From Prauserella shujinwangii (lineage in GTDB: Bacteria; Actinomycetota; Actinomycetes; Mycobacteriales; Pseudonocardiaceae), in the NCBI RefSeq assembly GCF_003001955.1, contig NZ_PVNH01000011.1:62001-126000 (forward strand): a stretch of DNA of 64,000 nucleotides, read 5' to 3'. Numbering within the stretch: position 1 is the first letter of the stretch; every line of letters starts with the position of its first letter. The notes beneath the pieces are model-generated. The model worked only from the letters and a program-made list of their open reading frames with translations. It was not told where the DNA came from and ran no database searches. Below, piece by piece: positions 1-6,683 of this stretch. The position numbers and the translations under genes were made by a program.

Positions 1-866
1 GTCGCGAGCCGTTCGCCGAACGCGCGGAGAGCGCGCTGCTCGGCGCCGCCCGCCTCGCGGCCGTGCAGTTGCTGCGGGGCCGCAGCGGAGGGGACCGCTC
101 GCCGCAGCGGCTGGTGACCGGCCTGCTCGACGGCACCGCGAGCGCCGACCTGGTGGCCGGCCGCCTCGGGCTGGACCCGGCGACACCCGCGGTCGTGGTC
201 GCGTACGCCGTGCGGGAGGTGATCGCCGACCGCCCCGCCCACGAGCTGCACCGGGTCGAAGCCATCGACATGGTGTCGATGCACCTGGCTTCCTACCGGC
301 GCGGGGCGCTGGTCGGCGCCTCCGGCTCCCGGATCTACGGGGTGCTTCCCGGCGTCGCAGGCGATGCGGACACCCGCCAGCTCGGTGCCCTCGTCGCCGA
401 CATCGCCCTGATCCTGCGGCGGCGGACGGGTGTGCGGGTGCAGGCGGGCATCGGTTCGCCCGTGACCGGGCTGGCCGAAGTGGTCACGTCGCGCGCCGAG
501 GCGGATCGCGTGCTCGACGCGATGGGTTCCGACCGCGTGGCGGCCACGATCGCCGACCTGCGGGCCGAGGTGCTGCTCGGCGCGGTCGCCGCGCTGCTGC
601 GGGAGCAGCCCGGCCTGCGCGACCCGGCGGTGACCGCGTTGACCAGGCACGACGCCGAGCACGGCACCGACATCGGGCCGACGCTGCTCGCCTACCTGGA
701 CGCGCTGGGGGACGTGCGGGCGGCGGCGAACGCCCTGCACGTGCACCCGAATACGGTGCGCCACCGGGTGCGCAGGGCGGCCGCGGTGAGCGGGGTCGAC
801 CTCGCCGATCCGCGGTCCCGGCTCGCCTGCCACCTCCAGCTCCTGCTCACCCAGAGGCCGGGTTAG
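1..866 (+). CDS. PucR/CdaR-type transcriptional regulator, C-terminal part (5' end outside window)
   Basis: The reading frame is open from the first bases, so the gene begins upstream of the window; about 287 C-terminal residues are visible. The last 60 residues look like the helix-turn-helix that closes PucR/CdaR regulators: a 'LLAYLDALGDVRAAANAL' segment, then 'HVHPNTVRHRVRR', which fits the recognition helix. The middle part resembles the GGDEF-like domain of CdaR proteins ('GIGSPVTGLAEV.TSRAEADRVL'). Proteins of this family control purine, amino-acid or sugar-acid use, and the ligand cannot be told from this fragment. It ends about 90 bases before the BlaI-type gene, with no sign of co-transcription. 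Confidence 0.85.
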   Translation, partial: REPFAERAESALLGAARLAAVQLLRGRSGGDRSPQRLVTGLLDGTASADLVAGRLGLDPATPAVVVAYAVREVIADRPAHELHRVEAIDMVSMHLASYRRGALVGASGSRIYGVLPGVAGDADTRQLGALVADIALILRRRTGVRVQAGIGSPVTGLAEVVTSRAEADRVLDAMGSDRVAATIADLRAEVLLGAVAALLREQPGLRDPAVTALTRHDAEHGTDIGPTLLAYLDALGDVRAAANALHVHPNTVRHRVRRAAAVSGVDLADPRSRLACHLQLLLTQRPG

Positions 867-954
867 GGGCCCGCCCGAACGTTCCCTGTCCGCGTGGCCT
901 CCTACGGGCCGATTCGTGATTGAATCTCGGCTGACGAACGGCGAAAGGGTGGAC

Positions 955-1308
955 GTGGCGAGGCTCGGAGAACTGGAGCGCGCGGTCATGGACGTGCTCT
1001 GGGCGCGGAACGAGCCGCTCAGTGTCCGTGCCGTACACGCCGAGCTGGCTGATCGGGACCTGGCCTACACCACCGTGATGACGGTGCTCACGCGGCTGGC
1101 GGCCAAGAACGTCGTGCGGCGCGAGCGCGCGGGACGCGCGTGGCTGTACGCGCCGGCGGCCAGCCGCGAGGAGTACGTGGCGGAGCTGATGCTCGAAGCG
1201 CTCAAGCTCACCGGCGACCGGGGTTCCGCACTGGTCAGGTTCGCGCAGTCGGTCAGCAACGACGAGGCGGACGCGCTGCGTCAGGCTTTGGAGCGGGGCG
1301 AGACGTGA
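955..1308 (+). CDS. BlaI/MecI/CopY-family winged-helix repressor
   Basis: This is a 117-residue winged-helix protein that opens 'VARLGELERAVMDVLWA', the hallmark N-terminus of BlaI-type repressors, followed by 'LSVRAVHAEL' and 'AYTTVMTVLTRL' (the DNA-reading helix). GTG 955 is chosen because a GAAAGG ribosome site lies six bases upstream; GTG 916 and GTG 949 are in-frame alternatives. Its stop overlaps the start of the M56 peptidase gene (GTGA), the classic blaI-blaR arrangement. Family members are dimeric repressors released by proteolysis. Likely targets are the matching palindromes at 2196-2214 and 3340-3358. Confidence 0.9.
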   Translation: MARLGELERAVMDVLWARNEPLSVRAVHAELADRDLAYTTVMTVLTRLAAKNVVRRERAGRAWLYAPAASREEYVAELMLEALKLTGDRGSALVRFAQSVSNDEADALRQALERGET

Positions 1309-2192
1309 TCATCGTGGGGCACCAGCTCGCGGCCTTCGGGGTGGCCGCGATGGTGGCGCTCTGGCTCCTGCGGGGGCGCTGGACGCACGCGCACCCGCGG
1401 ACCGCGCTCGTCCTCTGGCAGCTTTCCGGACTGACGCTCGTGGTGTCCACCATCGGCGCGCTGCTCGCGTTCGGCCTCGCGCCGTACCGCCGGGGGCTGG
1501 TCCCCGCGCTGGTCGACCTGCCTGGCCGGTGGCAGGTGCTGGACGCCTGGCATCTCACGGCGGTGGCCGCGGGCCTCACGCTCGCCGGGTGGCTCGTGGT
1601 CAACCAGCTGCTCTCGCTGGTGAGCACCGCTCGCGCCCGCGCCCGGCACCGCCTGCTCCTCCAGCTTGTCGCGAGGCAGGGGACGGACGCGCTGGTGGTG
1701 GATCATCCGGTCGCGGTCGCCTACTGCCTGCCCGGCCGCACGCCCCGGATCGTGGTGAGCGCGGGCGCGCGCCGCCTGCTCACCGACGCCGAGCTGGACG
1801 CGGTGCTGGCCCACGAGCGGGCGCACGCGAGGGAGCGGCACCATCTCGTCGTGGCCCCGTTCCAGGCGCTGCGCGGGCTGCTCCCCGGCAACGCGCTGCT
1901 CGCCCGCGTCTGCGAGACCATCGAACTGCTCGTCGAGATGTGTGCCGACGACAAGGCGGCACGGCAGCACGGCAGGGAACCACTCGCGAGCGCGCTGGAA
2001 CGCTTCCACGCCAGCGGGTTCGGCGGCACCCCGGCCGGCGCGCTCGCGGTGGCGACCACCTCGGTGCAGGCTCGTATCCGGCGGCTGCGCGAGCCGGGGC
2101 GGCCCGGCTTCCCGCTCGGCCGGATGGTGGCGGGTTCGCTCGTCGTCTGCGCGCTCGCGACATCCACGGCGTTGTTCGCCGTGCCCCTCTGA
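1305..2192 (+). CDS. M56-family membrane metallopeptidase (BlaR1/MecR1-like, no sensor domain)
   Basis: This 295-residue protein has several hydrophobic segments (about residues 5-20, 35-55 and 75-100) followed by a zinc peptidase core with the HExxH-type motif 'AHERAHARERHH' and a downstream 'ELLVEMCADDKAA' that can supply the third ligand. A final hydrophobic segment ends the protein. There is no penicillin-binding sensor domain, as is usual for actinobacterial members. The GTG start at 1305 overlaps the BlaI stop codon, so the two genes are translationally coupled. By analogy with BlaR1 it would cleave or inactivate the repressor on an envelope signal; the signal is unknown. Confidence 0.88.
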   Translation: MIIVGHQLAAFGVAAMVALWLLRGRWTHAHPRTALVLWQLSGLTLVVSTIGALLAFGLAPYRRGLVPALVDLPGRWQVLDAWHLTAVAAGLTLAGWLVVNQLLSLVSTARARARHRLLLQLVARQGTDALVVDHPVAVAYCLPGRTPRIVVSAGARRLLTDAELDAVLAHERAHARERHHLVVAPFQALRGLLPGNALLARVCETIELLVEMCADDKAARQHGREPLASALERFHASGFGGTPAGALAVATTSVQARIRRLREPGRPGFPLGRMVAGSLVVCALATSTALFAVPL

Positions 2193-2195
2193 CTG

Positions 2196-2214
2196 TTACT
2201 ACGTGATGTAGTAA
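2196..2214. promoter_or_regulatory. BlaI-type operator ahead of the membrane gene at 2224
   Basis: TTACTACGTGATGTAGTAA is a perfect 7-bp inverted repeat with a 5-base spacer, of the TACTAC/GTAGTA type bound by BlaI/MecI repressors. It lies 9 bases upstream of ATG 2224, where no Shine-Dalgarno is visible. TAGTAA inside it could serve as a -10 hexamer for a nearly leaderless transcript. The same half-sites and spacer recur at 3340-3358. Confidence 0.7.
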
Positions 2215-2223
2215 ATTTCCGCC

Positions 2224-2574
2224 ATGGAAATCGTCTACGACGTACTGGTGGTCCTGCACCTGCTCGGCATGGCGGGCATCCTCAGCGGTGTCCTGATCCA
2301 CTACACGGCGAAGGCCGCCGCGGCGTTCGCGGCCATGCTGCACAGCGCGATCCTGCAGGTGATCACCGGGCTGGCGCTCACCGGCATCGCCTCGGCCGGC
2401 CTGGTGGACTCGGACGTGAACAACACCAAGATCGCGGTGAAGCTCGTGGTCGCCGTCGCCGTGCTGGTGCTCGCGCTCGTGCTCTACCGCAGGCGGGATC
2501 TCGCGGACCGGGGCCTCGTCGCCGCGGTCGGTGGGCTCACCGTGGTCAACGTGATCATCGCGGTGTTCTGGTAG
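2224..2574 (+). CDS. Small four-helix integral membrane protein, function unknown
   Basis: This 116-residue, very hydrophobic protein has about four membrane segments: near residues 5-25, 30-58, 66-86 and 95-115. The only charged stretch is the loop 'LYRRRDLADRG', likely cytoplasmic. I do not recognise a named family. It starts 9 bases after a BlaI-like operator and has no ribosome site, so it may be read from a leaderless transcript. Its 3' end overlaps that of the opposing gene by 20 bases. The shared operator links it to the repressor-peptidase pair upstream and to the two membrane genes at 2555-3323. Confidence 0.75.
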   Translation: MEIVYDVLVVLHLLGMAGILSGVLIHYTAKAAAAFAAMLHSAILQVITGLALTGIASAGLVDSDVNNTKIAVKLVVAVAVLVLALVLYRRRDLADRGLVAAVGGLTVVNVIIAVFW

Positions 2575-2974
2575 GCGCGGTGCGGCGCAGCCAGAGCAGT
2601 CCCACCACGGGAAGCACGAGCGGGATGAAGAGGTAGCCGCGTCCGAAGTCGGACCACACCGTCTCGTCGGGGAACGCCGCGGCGTCCGCGATGCTCAGCA
2701 CCCCGACCGTCAGCACGCCGGCCAGCTCCACCGAGCAGGCGGCGAGCGCCACCCGCCACCAGGTCACGCCGGAGCGGGCCAGCGCGATGGTCGCGAGCAC
2801 GTAGACGACCGCGGCGAACGCCGACAGCGCGTAGGGCAGCGGCGCCTCGTCGAACCTGGTGGCGATCTGGACGCCCGCGCGGGAGGTCGCGGCGACCGCG
2901 AAGATCGCGTAGACGGCCACGAGCACGCGGCCGGGCCCGCTGGCCGTGGCGGGAACGTCAGGCACCGGCTCCAC
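2555..2974 (-). CDS. Integral membrane protein, function unknown
   Basis: The product is 139 residues with a short proline/alanine-rich N-terminus and about four membrane helices. Motifs include 'AVYAIFAVAATSRAGVQ', 'FDEAPLPYALSAFAAVVYVLAT' and 'SDFGRGYLFIPLVLPVVGL'. I cannot assign a function. The GTG start at 2974 lies inside the end of the preceding gene (17-base overlap), so the pair forms a two-gene operon on the minus strand. Transcription probably starts at the BlaI-operator promoter near 3350. Confidence 0.75.
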   Translation of the reverse strand: MEPVPDVPATASGPGRVLVAVYAIFAVAATSRAGVQIATRFDEAPLPYALSAFAAVVYVLATIALARSGVTWWRVALAACSVELAGVLTVGVLSIADAAAFPDETVWSDFGRGYLFIPLVLPVVGLLWLRRTAPTRTPR

Positions 2975-3323
2975 CCCAGACCTCGTACAGGCGCAGCACC
3001 AGCACGGAGACGGTGACGCACGCGACGCCGAGCACCGCGGTCGCCGACCGGCTGCGCTCGGCCAGCGCCCACACGGTACCGAGCGGCAGTACCACGAGTG
3101 AGCCCGCCAGGTACCCGATGAAGGTCGGCATGCTGCCCGGCCGCTCCCCCGCGATGAGGAGCACGGCCGCGAGCACCGCCTGCGCGATCAGCAGGACCTC
3201 CACCGCGGCCAGCCCGGCCAGCAGGGCCCGCTGCGGGGGCCGGTTCCGGGCGACGAGCACGAAGCTCCACACCGCGACGGCGAGCGCGGACAGCGCCACC
3301 GCGACGGCGAACTCAGAGATCAC
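2958..3323 (-). CDS. Integral membrane protein, function unknown
   Basis: This 121-residue protein has about four hydrophobic segments ('AVAVALSALAVAVWSFVLVA', then a helix in the middle, and 'VLGVACVTVSVLVLRLY' near the end). The GTG start at 3323 is preceded by a strong GGGAGGAA ribosome site. It is the first gene of a two-gene unit with 2555-2974. Sixteen bases upstream of the start lies a BlaI-like operator that also covers a TATGCT -10 box, so repression by the BlaI protein encoded at 955-1308 is likely. Confidence 0.75.
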   Translation of the reverse strand: MISEFAVAVALSALAVAVWSFVLVARNRPPQRALLAGLAAVEVLLIAQAVLAAVLLIAGERPGSMPTFIGYLAGSLVVLPLGTVWALAERSRSATAVLGVACVTVSVLVLRLYEVWGGAGA

Positions 3324-3339
3324 GGTTCCTCCCGTCGGC

Positions 3340-3358
3340 CTACTACCTCGTGTAGCAT
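3340..3358. promoter_or_regulatory. Second BlaI-type operator, overlapping the -10 box of the 3323 operon
   Basis: CTACTAC and GTAGCAT arms are separated by 5 bases, the same half-site and spacer as the operator at 2196-2214 with two mismatches in the outer bases. Read on the minus strand, TATGCT lies inside it at -10 distance from the start region of the 3323 gene. Confidence 0.6.
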
Positions 3359-3360
3359 AG

Positions 3361-3744
3361 TGGCCTCACTCGACAGCTCACGTGCGGCCCGCTGGTCCTT
3401 TGTGGATCGGGATCGGGTGCTACCTGCTCCGTCCCATGGGGACAACTCGAATTGGCCCCTCTTTCGAGCAGTTTCTGTGACCCTCTGCTCACCCGTGGCG
3501 ACCAGCGAATTCGTTTTCCGGCCACCCGTGTTACACCGGCAACCGGGTGAAGCGAGGCCCGAGCGGGTTACGCAACGCTTGGATACCGGTTGGTAACCGT
3601 AATAGTCACGTCCCTGTTCAGCGGAGTCGAACCCCCTTGATGGCGGATTGGCCATGGCGGGTCCCGTGTGGGGGAATATTCCCGGGAGTCGTGGAAAGCA
3701 GCCGACCGGCGAGCTCTGTTCCGCTGGTCAGGAAAGGGATTTCG
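3361..3744 (+). promoter_or_regulatory. 384-bp control region of the lanthipeptide operon
   Basis: No convincing gene is present; short open frames here have poor third-position GC. The stretch is more AT-rich than its surroundings. It contains a perfect 12-bp palindrome GGGAATATTCCC at 3672-3683 and a weaker CGGTT-ggt-AACCG repeat at 3587-3599, either of which could be an operator. GGAAAGGGA at 3731-3739 is the ribosome site for the synthetase gene. No adjacent LuxR-type (RamR/AmfR-like) activator gene is seen. Confidence 0.5.
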
Positions 3745-6354
3745 ATGGACCTCCGGTACGAGGCATATTGCTTCGCCGATCCGCTTTTCTTCGACGAGCA
3801 GAGGGAAACGCGCACCCCGGAAGAGGACTTCTCCACGCTCCTCCCGCTGCCCGGGACCGGTTGGGTCCAGAAGGATCTCGGAGTGTGGCGGATGCTCGCG
3901 CCGGACGCGGTGGCGCTGCCGGGTCAGGGCTGGAAGATCCATGTGTCCTCTGGTCTGGACAACGCTGAGCGAATCCTTTCGCGAGTATACGAGTACTGCG
4001 TTCACAATGCGGTCGCGTTCAAGCACCTGCGGACGAAGTCAATCTTGCTCGCGCGCAATTCGAAATACGCGTCCCGCGCGGCAAGTGGAAAATTGATCAC
4101 GATATACCCCGCCGACGACGACCGATTTGCTTCGATACTCGAAGAGCTTTCCGGGAAACTCGATGGAGAGCCCGGTCCGTACATTCTCAGCGATCTTCGT
4201 TACGGTTCTGGCCCCCTTTACGCACGGTATGGAGCATTCGTCGAGCAGTGGATGGAGCACGGCGGTTCCCGGGTGCTCGCCGTCACGAAACCGGACGGCA
4301 CCAAGGCGCCCGACCGGAGGGAGCCCACGTTCTCGGTGCCGGAGTGGGTCACGCTTCCCGCGTGCCTCGAGCCACACCTGGCCGCCCGCCGGAGCGGTGA
4401 TCCGGCCCAGTTTCCCTACCGGGTGCGCGGCTCACTGCACTTCTCCAACGGCGGAGGGGTGTACCGCGCGGAGCGGCTCTCCGACGGTAAGGAGCTCGTG
4501 CTCAAGGAGGCCAGGCCGCACGCGGGACTCGACCGGGGCGGGGTCGACGCCGTCGAGCGGCTGCGCCGGGAGCACCGGGTGCTCACCCGCCTCGCCGGGA
4601 TCGACGGGGTGCCCGAGGTGTACGACCTGTTCGTGGTCTGGGAGCACCACTTCCTCGCCATGCAGGACGTGCCAGGGGTGCCGCTGGGCTCCTGGCTCGC
4701 CCGGAACTACCCGCTGACCAGGCGCGATGTGGGCGATGACCACGTCGCCGCGTACACCGAGCGGGCGCTCGCGCTGCTCGGCTCCGTCGAGCGGCTGCTG
4801 GCCGAGATCCACGAGCGCGGCATCGTCTTCGGCGACCTGCACCCGCTCAACATCATCGTCGAATCGGACGACGGTGCAGGCGGCGAGAACGGCGGCGACA
4901 CCGTGCGCCTGATCGACTTCGAGCTCGCGTTCGACGTGACCGAGCCGGGCAGGCCCGCCCTCGGCGCGCCGGGCTTCCGCGCCCCCGCCGACCGGAAGGG
5001 CTTCGCCATCGACGAGCACGCCCTCGCCGCCCTCAAGCTCTGGCTATTCCTGCCGCTCAACGCCCTGCTCGAACTCGCGCCCGCGCGCCTGCCCGGGCTG
5101 GTCGAGTTCATCGAGCGCAGGTTCCCGCTGCCGTCCGGCTTCGGCGACGGCATCGTGCGCACACTCGCGCCCGCGGCGCCGGTCACACCCGCGCCGAACG
5201 AACTGGACGCGGCGGAGCCCGACTGGGGCGCCGTGCGCAAGGCCATCGCCGAGGCCATCCTCGCGAGCGCCACGCCCGAGCGGACCGACCGGCTCTTTCC
5301 CGGGGACATCGAGCAGTTCCGCGTCGGCGGGGCCGGCTTCGCCTACGGTGCGGCCGGGGTGCTGCACGCGCTGCACGTCGGCGGCGCGGGCCGCTACCCG
5401 GAGCACGAGCGCTGGCTGCTGGACTCCGTGCGGCGCGACCCGCCCGCCAGGCCCGGCCTCCTCGACGGCGCGCACGGCATCGCGCACGTACTGGAGAACT
5501 TCGGTTACCGCGACGAGGCGAGCGAACTCGTGTCCGGCGCGGCGAACCTCGTGGAGCAGACCGGCGACCATGGTTTCGAGAGCGGGCTGGCCGGTATCGG
5601 GCTGAACCTGCTGCACCTCGCGGAATCGCGGGGTGACGCCGGGTTCCGCGCCGAGGCGGAACGGATCGGCGACCGCCTCGCCACCACGCTGGAGTCGGCG
5701 GACGGCCCCGCCGACCACGCGCGTGCCGGGCTCACCCACGGCTGGTCCGGACCCGCCCTGCTGTTCGTGCGGCTGTTCGAGCGCACGGGCGACCGCGGCT
5801 GGCTGGCACTCGCCTGCCGGGCGCTGGAGCGGGACCTCGCCGAATGCGTGCCGGCCGACGACGGGTCGCTGCAGGTCCGTGACGCGGGCACCCGCACGCT
5901 GCCCTACGTGGGAGTGGGCAGCGCGGGTGTCGCGCTGGTGGCGGGTGAACTGGCCGAAGTGGACCCGGATTCCGCTGTGGCGCACCGGATTCCCGACCTG
6001 TTGCAGGCATGCCGCGGCGAGTTCGTCGTCCACCCCGGACTGTTGCTCGGCCGGTGCGGCCTGCTGGTCACGCTCGCGGCCGCGCATCGGCGGCGACCGG
6101 ACGCCGATGTCGCCTCGGTGGTGGACATGCACCTGTCCCGGCTGCGGCTGCACGCGGTTCCGTTCGGTCCCGGCGGCCTCGCCTTCCCCGGCAACCAGTT
6201 GTTGCGGCTCTCGATGGACGTGGCCACCGGTGGTGCCGGTGTGCTGCTCGCGCTCGCGGCCGTGCAGGACGGTCACGGCGAAGCGCTGCCGTTCCTCGGC
6301 GGACCGCGGCGCCCCCAAGGACTTCCGGCCGATCCCCGACCGGAAGGCAAGTGA
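3745..6354 (+). CDS. Class III lanthipeptide synthetase (LanKC; RamC/AmfT type)
   Basis: The enzyme of 869 residues should phosphorylate Ser/Thr of the precursor, eliminate phosphate and cyclise Cys onto the dehydro residues in the cytoplasm. The N-terminal ~220 residues ('LRYEAYCFADPLFFDE...') correspond to the lyase domain. A Ser/Thr kinase domain follows: 'ELVLKEARP' (lysine near residue 255), 'FGDLHPLNIIV' (catalytic loop near 365) and 'LIDFELAFD'. The final ~330 residues form a LanC-like barrel with 'GLLDGAHGIAHVL', 'GFESGLAGIGLNLL' and 'GLTHGWSGPALL'. The Cys-Cys-His zinc ligands of class I, II and IV cyclases are not seen ('GRCGLL' replaces the CHG motif), which defines class III. ATG 3745 is chosen for its ribosome site. 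The N-terminal coding part is lower in GC than the rest. Confidence 0.93.
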   Translation: MDLRYEAYCFADPLFFDEQRETRTPEEDFSTLLPLPGTGWVQKDLGVWRMLAPDAVALPGQGWKIHVSSGLDNAERILSRVYEYCVHNAVAFKHLRTKSILLARNSKYASRAASGKLITIYPADDDRFASILEELSGKLDGEPGPYILSDLRYGSGPLYARYGAFVEQWMEHGGSRVLAVTKPDGTKAPDRREPTFSVPEWVTLPACLEPHLAARRSGDPAQFPYRVRGSLHFSNGGGVYRAERLSDGKELVLKEARPHAGLDRGGVDAVERLRREHRVLTRLAGIDGVPEVYDLFVVWEHHFLAMQDVPGVPLGSWLARNYPLTRRDVGDDHVAAYTERALALLGSVERLLAEIHERGIVFGDLHPLNIIVESDDGAGGENGGDTVRLIDFELAFDVTEPGRPALGAPGFRAPADRKGFAIDEHALAALKLWLFLPLNALLELAPARLPGLVEFIERRFPLPSGFGDGIVRTLAPAAPVTPAPNELDAAEPDWGAVRKAIAEAILASATPERTDRLFPGDIEQFRVGGAGFAYGAAGVLHALHVGGAGRYPEHERWLLDSVRRDPPARPGLLDGAHGIAHVLENFGYRDEASELVSGAANLVEQTGDHGFESGLAGIGLNLLHLAESRGDAGFRAEAERIGDRLATTLESADGPADHARAGLTHGWSGPALLFVRLFERTGDRGWLALACRALERDLAECVPADDGSLQVRDAGTRTLPYVGVGSAGVALVAGELAEVDPDSAVAHRIPDLLQACRGEFVVHPGLLLGRCGLLVTLAAAHRRRPDADVASVVDMHLSRLRLHAVPFGPGGLAFPGNQLLRLSMDVATGGAGVLLALAAVQDGHGEALPFLGGPRRPQGLPADPRPEGK

Positions 6355-6375
6355 GGAACGAGGAAAGGAAGCACG

Positions 6376-6516
6376 ATGGATCTGGTTCTCGACCTGCAGG
6401 CGATGGAGAACGCCGAGGCTCCCGAGTACGGCGGCGGCAGCAGCGGTGGCGCCAGCAACCTCAGCCTGATCGCCTCCTGCGCCAACAGCACCGTCAGCCT
6501 GCTCACCTGCCACTGA
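6376..6516 (+). CDS. SapB/AmfS-like class III lanthipeptide precursor
   Basis: This 46-residue peptide follows the synthetase by 21 bases, with a strong GAGGAAAGGAAG ribosome site. The leader begins 'MDLVLDLQAMEN' and contains the LxLQ-type recognition motif of class III leaders. A Gly/Ser-rich linker leads to the core 'SNLSLIASC-AN-STVSLLTCH'. The second block is exactly SxxSxxxC, as in SapB and AmfS, giving a labionin or lanthionine ring. The first block is SxxSxxxxC, one residue longer than the usual spacing, with an extra Ser before the Cys. By analogy the product could be a surface-active morphogenetic peptide aiding aerial growth; no activity can be read from sequence. Confidence 0.9.
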   Translation: MDLVLDLQAMENAEAPEYGGGSSGGASNLSLIASCANSTVSLLTCH

Positions 6517-6528
6517 CGGCAGGCGCGG

Positions 6529-6567
6529 GTGCGGGAGCGGCGCAGGAGAGGTGCGCCGCTCCCGCAC
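6529..6567 (+). terminator. Strong hairpin between precursor and exporter genes (attenuator or partial terminator)
   Basis: A perfect 15-bp GC-rich stem (6529-6543 with 6553-6567) encloses a 9-base loop and starts 12 bases after the precursor stop. There is no T-run. Such a structure would protect the short precursor message and lower read-through into the transporter genes, giving more precursor than exporter. Confidence 0.75.
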
Positions 6568-6683
6568 CACCCCATTCTGCCCGACCGAGCCAGGTGGAGT
6601 CGTGCGTGAAAAGCCTTCGAGCGCAGCGGCACGCGGTGCCTCCGCGGGAACCGAAGGCCGGGCGAAGGGTGGGCCCGAACACC

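Noticed and set aside
3360-3596. 78-codon frame in the lanthipeptide promoter region
   Set aside because: No ribosome site, mixed codon usage and overlap with promoter-like elements.
3547-3744. Longer N-terminus of the lanthipeptide synthetase
   Set aside because: Codon quality is poor upstream, and ATG 3745 has a ribosome site and the expected family N-terminus.
5330-6354. Class IV (LanL) assignment of the synthetase
   Set aside because: Zinc-ligand motifs of the cyclase domain (WCYG-like and CHG) are not seen, so class III fits better.
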